Assembly: GCA_024637015.1 (NCBI GenBank)
Contig: JAGXGE010000026.1
Coordinates: forward strand, 146,077 to 210,076
DNA from: Aequorivita sp.
GTDB lineage: Bacteria > Bacteroidota > Bacteroidia > Flavobacteriales > Flavobacteriaceae
DNA: 64,000 nucleotides
Reading direction: 5' to 3'
Positions 23,130 to 32,829 of the stretch are shown in pieces. The position numbers and the translations under genes are program-made. The notes beneath the pieces were generated by a model. The model was not told the origin of the DNA, made no database searches, and worked only from the letters and a program-made list of their open reading frames with translations. Position 1 is the first letter of the stretch. Every line of letters begins with the position of its first letter.

Positions 23130-26100
23130 ATGAAACAGTTTACAATTCTCTTGATGTTGTTTTGTATGCCAGTTATTCAGCTTTCTGCACAGAACAAAAA
23201 CCCAGAAAAAGAAAATCAACAGAAAACGGAAGAGCAGTCTTCTATTTCTCTTGAAAATCTTATTATGCAAAAAAGTAATACTTATGTGATTACTAAAGAA
23301 CATGTTAGCAGCATTAGTGGCATTCGTCATGTTTATTTGAGACAAGCCATTGATGGATTGGAAGTTTGTGGAACCGAATCCAGTGTGCATTTTGACAAAA
23401 CCGGAAAAGTGTTAACCGAACACAATAAGTTTTTGGCAGATATACAGGCCACTCTTAAAAATAGTTCACAGAGTTTAAGTGCTCGTGCCGCTATTATTTC
23501 GGTAGCAAACCAAATGGGATACAAAATTTCTAATCTTCAGGAAATAAAAAGTATCGGAGGTATAAACAAAGCTGCAGTTTTCAATAAAGCAGATATATCT
23601 TTGGAAAATATACCCGCCAAATTGATGTATTATTATAAAGAAGGCATTGGCACCCAATTGGTGTGGGAGCTTTCCATAGCTGAGAAAAATTCTTCGGATT
23701 GGTGGAATTTTCGAGTAGATGCATCCACTGGCCAAATTATTGACAAAGATAATTGGACAAGTGAGTGTGTAATTGAACACAATCATGATAATGAAGTAAT
23801 AGGTTTGAATTACAATTCAAATCTTTTTGATATTCCTAATTATAATAAACCTGCTACAAATTCTGTAATTCTTAATGAAGTAGATGGTATTGGAACCTAT
23901 AATGTGTACCCCATGCCAATTGAATCTCCATATTTTGGATCCAGATCATTAGTTGTAGGCCCAGAGAATGCCATTGCCTCTCCTTTTGGGTGGCATGATA
24001 CAGATGGTGTGATAGGTGCAGAGTTCACAAACACTAGAGGTAATAATGTTAGCGCTTGGGACGATGAAGATGCAAATGATTTACCTGATGGTGCATATAC
24101 TGTTAGTCCAGGAGGAGATTTAGTTTTTGATTTCCCATTAAATACTACTTATTCCGCTGGCGATCAATCTACGGATGCCGCAACTACTAATTTGTTTTAT
24201 TGGAACAACATTATTCATGATGTTATGTATCAATACGGTTTCGATGAGGCAGCGGGTAATTTTCAAGAAAATAACTATGGTAATGGAGGCTTAGGTGGAG
24301 ATTCTGTAAATGCATTAGCGCAAAGTGGATTGGGTACTTGTAATGCTAATTTTGGAACACCAGCAGATGGGAGTAATCCTAGAATGCGAATGTACGTATG
24401 TAATACAGAGGATGGTGATTTAGATAATTGGGTCATAATCCATGAATATGGGCACGGAATTCATAGTAGATTAGCTACTACAAGTGGAGCAGAGCGAATG
24501 AATGAAGGTTGGGGAGACTATTATGGTTTAATGCTCACTATGCAATCCTCAGATGTTGGTACAACGGGTAGAGGATTTGGAAGTTTTGCTTTTCAATTTG
24601 TTTTTCCTGGTACAGGTGGCGCTAGAACACAGCCCTACAGTACGGATTTTTCAATTAACAATTATACTTATGATAGTATAAAATCCGAAGTTGCTCCCCA
24701 TGGAGTTGGGTCGGTTTGGGCCATGATGCTTTGGGAAATGACATGGGAGCTTATTGAAATTCATGGTTTTGACACCGATTTTTATAATGGTACAGGAGGT
24801 AATAATATCTCACTAGCTTTAGTTACAGAAGGCCTAAAATTACAAGTTCCCGACGCAGGGTTTGTGGATGGTCGAGACGCAATTTTGTTAGCAGACCAAG
24901 TTATGTATGGTGGAGCCAATCAATGTGCAATTTGGGCAGCATTTGCAAGAAGAGGTTTAGGGGTAAGCGCAGATCAAGGCTCCTCAGCAAGCAAAACTGA
25001 CGGCACCGAAGCTTTTGATGTTCCAAATCCACCCGTGGCTGTTTGTGTAGCTCCTTTTGCAATTATGGTCGATTCCAACGGAGATGCAGTTATTACTGGT
25101 GCCGATATTGATGGAGGAAGTATTGCTCCTTGTGGAATTGATACCATTATAGCGAGCCCAAATTCATTTACCTGTGCAGATGTGGGTGATCATGTAGTAA
25201 CTTTGACCGTTACCGATATATTTGGATTTGAGAGTACCTGTACCACGGCTGTTACCGTTGAAAAGCGGTCAACAACCGTTACTTATACAGGCGATATAGA
25301 GGGGCAATGTACTGACCCAATAGATCTCTCTGCGACCTTGGTTGATGTAGATAATATTCCATTATCTGGTAGAACTATCACTTTTACTCTTGGAACCCAA
25401 TCTACAACAGCAAACACAGACGGAAGTGGCGTAGCTTCAACAACAATGATATTAGATCAAGAACTAGGAAATTATACGGTAAAAGCTGAATTTATGGAAG
25501 AAGCCTGTTACCTGGGAAGTTTTGATGAACCTGCTTTTGAAATCCTAGGTGAAGATGCTATTGTTGAATATACCGGACATACAGTACAAGCAACACCCGA
25601 TGAGAATACTTCTGAAACTACTGTAGTCCTAACTGCAAATATTCAAGAAGTGTTCGATGACTATCCTGGAGATATTAAGGATGCGCTGGTTAAATTTGTG
25701 AATAGAGATGATGGCACGGACATATCCGGATGGATTCCTGTGACCGATCTTTTAGATCCAAGTGATCCAACACTAGGAACGGTTAGCTATGATTGGTTGG
25801 TTGATATTGGAAATTCGTCATCAGACTCCTTCACAGTAGGGATAATTGTTGGAGGATGTTACACCCGTAATAGTTCCGAAGACGATACTATAGTAACTGT
25901 ATATATTCCAGTAGGCGACTTTATAACCGGAGGTGGTTTTATAAACCCAGATAACTCTGCGGGAACTTATGCTTCTACCCCTGGTTTGAAAACCAATTTT
26001 GGATTTAATGTAAAATTCAATAATAGTGGCCGTAAACTGAAAGGTCATATGAATATCATCTTCCGAATTCAACAAGTAGACGGTGTTCATACCTATCAAA

Positions 26101-26687
26101 TAAAAGGGAATGCAATTCAATCTCTTGGCGTGGATATTGAAGACCCAAACAATATGTTGGCAGAATTTGCAACTAAAGCTAATTTAACGGATATCACTGA
26201 TCCATTAAATCCAATAGGCCTTGGTGGGAATCTTAGATTAACGGTTGATATGACAGATAGAGGTGAGCCAGGAATAGACGATTCCATTGGTATAAATCTA
26301 ACTACTGCCAACGGTATATTATTATATTCAAGTAATTGGTCTGGGATTGCTACTGAAGAAATGGTTCTTTCTGGAGGAAATCTTGTTGTACATAGTGGTT
26401 TTAGCTCTAAAGGGTTATTATACACCGATGATATGGAGCTAAATTTAGCTGGAATTAGTTTGTATCCAAACCCTGCCAAAGAACAGGTGACCATCGAAAA
26501 TTCACAGAACTTAGAGCTTGAAGAAGCCGCCATTTACGATTTAACGGGTAGATTATTACACTGTATAGATCTGCGAGGAATGGGCGTAACCAAGACAGTG
26601 AACTTACAGGAACTGGCTGCCGCTACTTACGTGGTGATCATTAAAGGTAAAGATGGACAGATAATCAAGCAACTGTTGAAGGAATAG
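23130..26687 (+). CDS. Secreted M36 (fungalysin-type) metalloprotease with T9SS sorting domain
   Basis: A 1185-residue zinc endopeptidase. The signal peptide (1-20) is followed by an FTP/PepSY-type propeptide (about 40-210), then the M36 catalytic domain with zinc ligands His438 and His442 and catalytic Glu439 in HEYGH, and probable third ligand Glu459 in NEGWGDYY. From about residue 645 come a HYR-like module, an Ig-like module (KRSTTVTYTG), the VGDFITGGG module and a type A T9SS sorting domain (ISLYPNPAKEQ). This C-terminal ~540 residues is homologous to that of the giant subtilase, and the last ~300 bases plus the terminator are especially similar. It should degrade protein outside the cell and feed the peptide-uptake genes just downstream. 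Confidence 0.93.
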   Translation: MKQFTILLMLFCMPVIQLSAQNKNPEKENQQKTEEQSSISLENLIMQKSNTYVITKEHVSSISGIRHVYLRQAIDGLEVCGTESSVHFDKTGKVLTEHNKFLADIQATLKNSSQSLSARAAIISVANQMGYKISNLQEIKSIGGINKAAVFNKADISLENIPAKLMYYYKEGIGTQLVWELSIAEKNSSDWWNFRVDASTGQIIDKDNWTSECVIEHNHDNEVIGLNYNSNLFDIPNYNKPATNSVILNEVDGIGTYNVYPMPIESPYFGSRSLVVGPENAIASPFGWHDTDGVIGAEFTNTRGNNVSAWDDEDANDLPDGAYTVSPGGDLVFDFPLNTTYSAGDQSTDAATTNLFYWNNIIHDVMYQYGFDEAAGNFQENNYGNGGLGGDSVNALAQSGLGTCNANFGTPADGSNPRMRMYVCNTEDGDLDNWVIIHEYGHGIHSRLATTSGAERMNEGWGDYYGLMLTMQSSDVGTTGRGFGSFAFQFVFPGTGGARTQPYSTDFSINNYTYDSIKSEVAPHGVGSVWAMMLWEMTWELIEIHGFDTDFYNGTGGNNISLALVTEGLKLQVPDAGFVDGRDAILLADQVMYGGANQCAIWAAFARRGLGVSADQGSSASKTDGTEAFDVPNPPVAVCVAPFAIMVDSNGDAVITGADIDGGSIAPCGIDTIIASPNSFTCADVGDHVVTLTVTDIFGFESTCTTAVTVEKRSTTVTYTGDIEGQCTDPIDLSATLVDVDNIPLSGRTITFTLGTQSTTANTDGSGVASTTMILDQELGNYTVKAEFMEEACYLGSFDEPAFEILGEDAIVEYTGHTVQATPDENTSETTVVLTANIQEVFDDYPGDIKDALVKFVNRDDGTDISGWIPVTDLLDPSDPTLGTVSYDWLVDIGNSSSDSFTVGIIVGGCYTRNSSEDDTIVTVYIPVGDFITGGGFINPDNSAGTYASTPGLKTNFGFNVKFNNSGRKLKGHMNIIFRIQQVDGVHTYQIKGNAIQSLGVDIEDPNNMLAEFATKANLTDITDPLNPIGLGGNLRLTVDMTDRGEPGIDDSIGINLTTANGILLYSSNWSGIATEEMVLSGGNLVVHSGFSSKGLLYTDDMELNLAGISLYPNPAKEQVTIENSQNLELEEAAIYDLTGRLLHCIDLRGMGVTKTVNLQELAAATYVVIIKGKDGQIIKQLLKE

Positions 26688-26714
26688 TTCTTCATAATTA
26701 TTGATTGTTAAAAA

Positions 26715-26744
26715 AAAGCCCGAGGAATTTCCTCGGGCTTTTTT
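26715..26744 (+). terminator. Intrinsic terminator after the M36 gene
   Basis: AAAGCCCGAGGAA pairs perfectly with TTCCTCGGGCTTT around one T, followed by a T-run; nearly the same hairpin as at 22191. Confidence 0.9.
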
Positions 26745-26796
26745 ATGTGCTTTTCAAACTATTTATTGAAACAAACCTTTAAACTTCGGTTATTGG

Positions 26797-26956
26797 TTTT
26801 ATTTCTCCTTTCATTGTCATTTCAGAAAAAAACTTTATAAGATTGAATACTTGGCTTCGCGAACAGGATTTTACGGTAGAAGAGGTGCAATACGCCGAAA
26901 TTTCCAAACAGGAAGGCTTGCTTCGTAGTACTACCATGCCTTTGGTTAGGGATTAG
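26797..26956 (+). pseudogene. Decayed 3' fragment of the DDAH-like gene (copy 3)
   Basis: From about 26797 to TAG 26954-26956 this aligns with the 3' end of the gene at 7903-8817. It encodes a TWLREQDFTVEEVQYAEISK stretch, then QEGLLRSTTMPLVRD and the stop. The codon for the nucleophile Cys is now Ser (AGT). There is no start. It lies about 53 bases after the M36 terminator and ends 177 bases before the DPP IV start, so it forms the right edge of the island. Confidence 0.87.
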
Positions 26957-27133
26957 TATAAAATTTTTAGTTTAAACAACCAGCTTTTCGAATTATTGGG
27001 AGTGTGCAATCTGTAAGGAATTGTAACTAATTGTTATTCCTATTAAATAAAGGTTCAATGGGTTATTTAACAAAAAAATCGTCTCTACTTTCACAAAAAA
27101 TTAGTAAACTTGGCGTATCAAAATTTTAACACT

Positions 27134-29323
27134 TTGAAAAAAATAATCTCCTTATCTTTTTTATTGCTGTTCCTCACAGCTTTTTCACCCTTTACTGCAC
27201 AACAAAAGAACATTACCGTAGAAGATATTTGGAAACCTGGATCCAGTGTTTTTAGAACTGAAAGACTTGAAGTGCTTCGTTCTCTAAATAACGGAAAAGA
27301 ATATTCAGTTTTAAACTATGATAGACAGAATAAGGCATCTACGATAGATGTTTACGATTATAAAAGTGGCGAAAAAGCAAGAACACTTTTAAATAGTAAT
27401 GATTTAAAGGGAATTGATTTCATTATTTCATATGAATTCAACAAAGTTGAATCCAAAATCCTTTTTTCAACCGAACTGCAACAAATATACCGCCGTTCCT
27501 CACTGGGAACTTATTACGTTTACGATATAAAAACGAAGGATTTCAGCCTCGTTTCAACCAATAAAATACAAGAGCCAACTTTCAGCAATGACGGTAGCAA
27601 GATTGCCTATGGTTTTGAAAATAACCTTTACATTAAAGATTTAAATTCAGGAGAAACTAAGCAAATAACCACTGATGGGAAAAAGAATAGTATCATTAAC
27701 GGTATCACAGATTGGGTTTATGAAGAGGAATTCGCTTTTGTCCGTGCTTTTGAATGGAGCGTAAATGGAGATAAACTTGCTTATATAAAATTTGACGAAA
27801 CAGAAGTTTCTGAATTCACTATGGACATTTATGGCAATAATTTGTACCCATATGCAGATACTTTTAAATATCCTAAAGCAGGTGAGGCCAACTCAAAAGT
27901 TTCGTTGCAGTTTTATGACCTTGACAGCGGAAAAACTTCTTCTGTAGACCTTTCAAAATACAATAGCTATTACATTCCTAGATTGCTTTGGACCGAAGAC
28001 AATAATTTGTTGAGCGTGCAGCTTGCCAATCGCCACCAAAACGTCATTGACTTGGTTTTTGTGGATGCTTCAAAAAATTCTTCAAAATTAATTTTACAGG
28101 AAAAAGACGATGCATACGTAGATGTAACCGACAATCTAACTTTTTTAAATAACAACAGTTTTTTCTGGACCAGTGAAAAGGATGGCTGGAACCATATTTA
28201 TCAATATGATAAAGATGGGAAGCTGATGAGCCAAGTAACGAAAGGTCCTTGGGAAGTAACTGCTTATTACGGTTTTGATCAAAGCACAGGGCGCGTCTAC
28301 TACCAAAGTGCAGAAAACGGAAGCATAAACCGCGATGTATATTCCATTCTTCCTTCTGGAAAAAATAAAGTACGATTGACCCAAGAAACAGGAACCAACG
28401 ATGCTGATTTCAGTGCTGATTACACCTATTTCATCAACACTTTTTCTGATACAAGCACACCTTATGTTTTCACTCTTCGGGAAGCAAAAACAGGAAAATT
28501 GCTTCGCGAAATAAAAAACAACAACGATTTAAAGAACCGCTTAGCTTCGTATAAAATTTCACCCAAAGTGTTTTCTACCATTAATATTAATGGCGAAGAT
28601 TTAAATATGTATATGATAAAGCCTTTGGATTTTGATGAAACAAAGCAGTATCCATTGTTTCTATATCAATATTCGGGTCCGGGTTCACAGAATGTTTCTA
28701 ACAGTTGGATGGGGACCAATGACTATTGGCACGAAATGCTAGTTAACGGACAGGACATTATCATAGTTTGTGTGGATGGTCGTGGAACAGGTTTTAAGGG
28801 GAGAGATTTCAAAAAAATGACCCAGAAAGAGCTGGGTAAATATGAAGTTCAGGATCAGATAGCCGTTGCAAAAAAACTAAGTGAGTTGCCATATATAGAC
28901 GCTTCCCGTACTGGAATTTGGGGATGGAGCTATGGTGGGTTTATGTCTTCAAACTGTCTTTTCCAGGCTCCCGATACATTTGAAATGGCTATTTCCGTTG
29001 CGCCAGTTACTAGCTGGAGGTTTTATGACAGCATTTATACCGAACGCTATATGGAGATACCACAGGAAAATCCTTCGGGTTATGATAATAATTCGCCACT
29101 TTCTCACGTGGATAAGCTTAAAGGAAAGTTCTTATTGGTTCACGGAAGCGCTGATGATAACGTTCATGTACAAAACAGTATGCGTTTAATTGAAGCTTTG
29201 GTTCAAGCCAACAAACAATTTGACTGGCGTATTTATCCGGACAAAAACCATGGTATTTACGGCGGCAATACACGCTTACATCTTTACACTTTAATGACCG
29301 ATTTCATCAAAAATAATTTATAA
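27134..29323 (+). CDS. Dipeptidyl peptidase IV family (S9B) serine protease
   Basis: DPP IV cuts X-Pro/X-Ala dipeptides from peptide N-termini in the periplasm. The protein (729 residues) has a signal peptide (MKKIISLSFLLLFLTAFSPF), an eight-bladed propeller domain with the N-terminus-binding double Glu in VYEEEFAF, and a C-terminal alpha/beta hydrolase domain with Ser599 (GWSYGGF), Asp674 (GSADDNV) and His706 (KNHGIYGG). I choose the TTG at 27134, which begins directly with the signal peptide; a TTG 24 bases upstream is also in frame. It is followed after 29 bases by two POT peptide transporters, forming a dipeptide release-and-uptake operon. Confidence 0.93.
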   Translation: MKKIISLSFLLLFLTAFSPFTAQQKNITVEDIWKPGSSVFRTERLEVLRSLNNGKEYSVLNYDRQNKASTIDVYDYKSGEKARTLLNSNDLKGIDFIISYEFNKVESKILFSTELQQIYRRSSLGTYYVYDIKTKDFSLVSTNKIQEPTFSNDGSKIAYGFENNLYIKDLNSGETKQITTDGKKNSIINGITDWVYEEEFAFVRAFEWSVNGDKLAYIKFDETEVSEFTMDIYGNNLYPYADTFKYPKAGEANSKVSLQFYDLDSGKTSSVDLSKYNSYYIPRLLWTEDNNLLSVQLANRHQNVIDLVFVDASKNSSKLILQEKDDAYVDVTDNLTFLNNNSFFWTSEKDGWNHIYQYDKDGKLMSQVTKGPWEVTAYYGFDQSTGRVYYQSAENGSINRDVYSILPSGKNKVRLTQETGTNDADFSADYTYFINTFSDTSTPYVFTLREAKTGKLLREIKNNNDLKNRLASYKISPKVFSTININGEDLNMYMIKPLDFDETKQYPLFLYQYSGPGSQNVSNSWMGTNDYWHEMLVNGQDIIIVCVDGRGTGFKGRDFKKMTQKELGKYEVQDQIAVAKKLSELPYIDASRTGIWGWSYGGFMSSNCLFQAPDTFEMAISVAPVTSWRFYDSIYTERYMEIPQENPSGYDNNSPLSHVDKLKGKFLLVHGSADDNVHVQNSMRLIEALVQANKQFDWRIYPDKNHGIYGGNTRLHLYTLMTDFIKNNL

Positions 29324-29352
29324 AAATCAACACTAACTAATAATCATATTTT

Positions 29353-30921
29353 ATGTCAACAGCAATTAAACAAGCCTATCAAAAGGAACTATTTGGTCAA
29401 CCAGTAGGTCTCTATATTTTATTTTTAACTGAAATGTGGGAGCGTTTTTCCTATTACGGGATGAGGGCATTACTCGTATTGTATATGACAGCTTCAGTAC
29501 TTGGAGAAGATGATAGAGGTATTGGTCTTGGTTGGACAGATAAAGAAGCATTGGCGCTTTATGGATGGTACACAATGTTGGTATATGTTATGTCAATACC
29601 TGGTGGAATGATTGCGGATAAACTACTTGGACAGAAAAAAGCTGTATTAATTGGCGCTATAATTCTATGTATAGGTCATGGAGTGTTAGTTCTCACAGAT
29701 ACTTGGGCATTTTATACGGGACTTGGATTAGTTATTATGGGTGTTGGTTTATTGAAACCAAATATATCTACTATGGTTGGAGGACTATATAAAGAGGGAG
29801 ATATAAGAAGGGATAAGGGTTTTAGTATTTTTTATATTGGTATTAATACAGGAGCAATGTTGGCAACACTTATAATTGGAGGGGTTGTAGCTAAATGGGG
29901 TTGGCATGCAGGATTTGGACTAGCAGGAGTTGTAATGTTATTGGGGTTGATTAATTATATCTATGGTCAAAAATATCTCACACAAGTGGGTAACTATATT
30001 TCAACCAAAGGCGATGTAAATGAAATATCATATAGCCAATTATATTCAAAGCTGTTTATTTCTTCAAAGCAATTAATTATTGCTGTACTGTTAATATTGA
30101 TTTCAATATATGGATGGTATGAATTGGGATGGGCATATGGATTATTATTTATTTTTTTATCGGCTATAACTGCCTTGTTAATGATGATTTATAAAGAATT
30201 GGATTCTCAAATTTTCAAAGACAGATTTTTGGTGCTATTGTTGTCATTTATAATGGTAATTGTATTCTGGGGTGCGTTTGAGCAAGCTGGCGGGCTAATG
30301 AATTTATATACCGATACTAAGACCAATAGAGTTTTATTAGGCTGGGAAATACCTACAGTTATGTTTCAAAGTTTAAATGCAGGTTTTATAATATTATTTG
30401 CTACTGTTGTTGCATCTTTTTGGGCAAAAAGAAAACTAAAAAGTAAAGAAGCATCTTCTCTTTTCAAAATGGCAATTGGTATTATAATTATGGGATTTGG
30501 TTTTTTGTTCATGGTATTTGCTGCTATGGAATATGAAAACTCAGGTACTTCCAGCATGATATGGTTAGTTTTGGCATATTTTTTCCATACTATTGGGGAG
30601 CTTTGTCTTTCGCCAGTTGCTCTATCTTTTATTACCAAATTATCACCAATAAAATATGCTTCCTTAATGATGGGTGTATATTTTGCCGCAACTGGCCTTG
30701 GTAGCAAAGTGGCTGGTATTGTTGGTGAATCAGCATCAGATTTTGGTGAGTACGCTGTATTTTTGGGAATATTTATTTTTACATTAATAATTGGGGCGTT
30801 ATTTATCTTGATATTAAAACCATTAAAAAGACTCACTCACGGCGCCGAAGACAACGAACGCGAAATGATGGAGCAAGAACCCTACGAACTTGCTGATCCA
30901 GATATCAACAAACCTCATTAA
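29353..30921 (+). CDS. POT/PTR family proton-dependent di-/tripeptide transporter (first)
   Basis: A 522-residue MFS transporter of the inner membrane that imports di- and tripeptides with protons. It shows the POT signature near the N-terminus (TEMWERFSYYGMRALLVLYM, with the E-x-x-E-R-F type motif) and the PTR2 motif region around GINTGAMLATLIIG, and about 12-14 hydrophobic segments. A charged cytoplasmic tail ends the protein. The bulk of the gene (about 29700-30830) is visibly more AT-rich than its last ~90 bases and than the paralogue next door, hinting at recombination. It lies 34 bases before the second POT gene. Confidence 0.93.
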   Translation: MSTAIKQAYQKELFGQPVGLYILFLTEMWERFSYYGMRALLVLYMTASVLGEDDRGIGLGWTDKEALALYGWYTMLVYVMSIPGGMIADKLLGQKKAVLIGAIILCIGHGVLVLTDTWAFYTGLGLVIMGVGLLKPNISTMVGGLYKEGDIRRDKGFSIFYIGINTGAMLATLIIGGVVAKWGWHAGFGLAGVVMLLGLINYIYGQKYLTQVGNYISTKGDVNEISYSQLYSKLFISSKQLIIAVLLILISIYGWYELGWAYGLLFIFLSAITALLMMIYKELDSQIFKDRFLVLLLSFIMVIVFWGAFEQAGGLMNLYTDTKTNRVLLGWEIPTVMFQSLNAGFIILFATVVASFWAKRKLKSKEASSLFKMAIGIIIMGFGFLFMVFAAMEYENSGTSSMIWLVLAYFFHTIGELCLSPVALSFITKLSPIKYASLMMGVYFAATGLGSKVAGIVGESASDFGEYAVFLGIFIFTLIIGALFILILKPLKRLTHGAEDNEREMMEQEPYELADPDINKPH

Positions 30922-30955
30922 TCATTCAGAAACAATCTAACCAAAATACAGACTG

Positions 30956-32746
30956 ATGAATACCGATATAGAAAATCTATTTAAGGACAAAGTTTTAGGT
31001 CATCCCGCAGGACTTTTTATACTTTTCTTTACCGAAATGTGGGAGCGTTTTTCCTTCTACGGAATGAGAATACTTTTAGTGCTGTTTTTAACTGCACCAC
31101 TACTCAGTGATAATCCCGGATGGGCCTGGCCACGGGAACACGCATTGGCACTTATTGGTACTTATGCTTCGCTACTGTATTTAACCCCAATCATTGGTGG
31201 TTGGATAGCTGATAAAATAACAGGATATAGAATGGCAGTAGTCATCGGTTGTGTCATAATGACTTTAGGGCATGCTTCTATGGCTATGGAAACGACAGCT
31301 TCATTTTATTTGGGGCTTGCTCTTTTGGTTATAGGTACAGGTTTCTTTAAACCGAATATTACTTCCATCATCTCTGAAATGTACAAAGGCAAAGAGTCCA
31401 AAAAAGACGGCGCTTACACCATTTTCTATATGGGTGTAAATGCAGGGGCATTCTTCGGAATGATGCTTTGTGGTTATTTGGCCGAAAATTATGGTTGGGC
31501 TTGGGGCTTTGGTCTTGCTGGTATTTTTATGTTTTTGGGAATGCTTCAATTTTTATTGGCAAATAAAATTTTCGGTAGCATTGGGGCCAGACCTTCCAAA
31601 GTATACCAAGTAGAAATACCCCAAAATATAAATGAGGAAAGACCTGAATTGCGAAGTGATGAAATAGATGAAGCGCCTATCAAGTTGAACCCCTTTACGA
31701 TGTTTGATTATATTTTAATTGTATTATCATCTGTGGGAGGCTTGTTATACCTATTTAACGATCCCTTAGAAAAAATTTACGAAATATCCTTAGTGCCTTT
31801 TGAAATTGGGGGAATGAGCGGAACAAATATCGTAGTTCTTGCAGCCTTGGCCATGTTCCTAATTTTGCTGGTTACCCGTATAGCACGTTATTTACCGATT
31901 GTACGGGATAGACTTATTGCAGTTTCCATATTTGGTCTTTTTACGGTTTTCTTTTTTGCATTTTTTGAGCAATCATTGGGCTCTATGACTCTTTTTGCTC
32001 AGGATTATACCAATAGAAATCTAACCGGCGATTCGGCAGTTATTTTTAAGATAGTGGATGCACTTTTAACCACAGTTCCTTTAATTATTATTTCTTGGGT
32101 AATTTATTTGTTGGTTAAGAAAACACATCATAGAATAGCTTTATCTAACGTAGCACTTGTGATTGCTTTTGTGGGTATCTGGGGATTGGTGATTTTTCGT
32201 TTGATAGATAAATTCACACAAACAGAATTGGAAGTGGATGCCACTTGGTTTGGAATCCTGAATTCATTTTTTATAATTACACTGGCACCATTTTTTTCAA
32301 AATGGTGGGAGAGCAAATACAACCCCAGTGCGGCTGTAAAATATGGGCTTGGGCTAATTCTATTAGGATTGGGGTTTGCCATTCTTTCTTATGGCGCTTC
32401 AGACATTCCTTCTGGGGCAATGACCGCTTCCGTAAGCATGGTCTTTTTGATTTTGGCATATTTACTCCACACTATGGGCGAATTGTGCCTTTCACCTTTG
32501 GGACTTTCCTATTTGAGCAAATTGGTGCCAGCGCGTATGATTGGGTTTATGTTTGGGGTTTGGTATCTTGCCATAGCTGTTGGTCAAAAAGCAGCAAACA
32601 CAATGGGTGGTATGATTGATAAAATTTCAGCAGAATATTCACTCGGAACATTCTTTTTGATTTTTACTTTAATACCCATTGGTGTTGGTATCATCTCGAT
32701 GATACTTAACCCAGTCTTAAAAAAATTAATGCACGGCATCCGTTAA
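30956..32746 (+). CDS. POT/PTR family proton-dependent di-/tripeptide transporter (second)
   Basis: A 596-residue paralogue of the preceding transporter, sharing the N-terminal TEMWERFSFYGMRILLVLFL motif and the FYMGVNAGAFFGMMLCG motif. It is longer because of a hydrophilic loop (about residues 215-245) and two extra membrane segments between the N- and C-terminal six-helix bundles. Two different POT proteins behind one DPP suggests complementary peptide ranges, which is inference. An intrinsic terminator ends the operon. Confidence 0.93.
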   Translation: MNTDIENLFKDKVLGHPAGLFILFFTEMWERFSFYGMRILLVLFLTAPLLSDNPGWAWPREHALALIGTYASLLYLTPIIGGWIADKITGYRMAVVIGCVIMTLGHASMAMETTASFYLGLALLVIGTGFFKPNITSIISEMYKGKESKKDGAYTIFYMGVNAGAFFGMMLCGYLAENYGWAWGFGLAGIFMFLGMLQFLLANKIFGSIGARPSKVYQVEIPQNINEERPELRSDEIDEAPIKLNPFTMFDYILIVLSSVGGLLYLFNDPLEKIYEISLVPFEIGGMSGTNIVVLAALAMFLILLVTRIARYLPIVRDRLIAVSIFGLFTVFFFAFFEQSLGSMTLFAQDYTNRNLTGDSAVIFKIVDALLTTVPLIIISWVIYLLVKKTHHRIALSNVALVIAFVGIWGLVIFRLIDKFTQTELEVDATWFGILNSFFIITLAPFFSKWWESKYNPSAAVKYGLGLILLGLGFAILSYGASDIPSGAMTASVSMVFLILAYLLHTMGELCLSPLGLSYLSKLVPARMIGFMFGVWYLAIAVGQKAANTMGGMIDKISAEYSLGTFFLIFTLIPIGVGIISMILNPVLKKLMHGIR

Positions 32747-32765
32747 TACACAATACTTTATATAA

Positions 32766-32796
32766 AAAAAGCGTTCCCTTTTGTGGAACGCTTTTT
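32766..32796 (+). terminator. Intrinsic terminator after the POT transporter pair
   Basis: AAAAGCGTTCC pairs with GGAACGCTTTT around CTTTTGT and is followed by T residues. Confidence 0.88.
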
Positions 32797-32829
32797 GTTT
32801 CAAATTTTGGACTTTTAAAAACCATTTCG

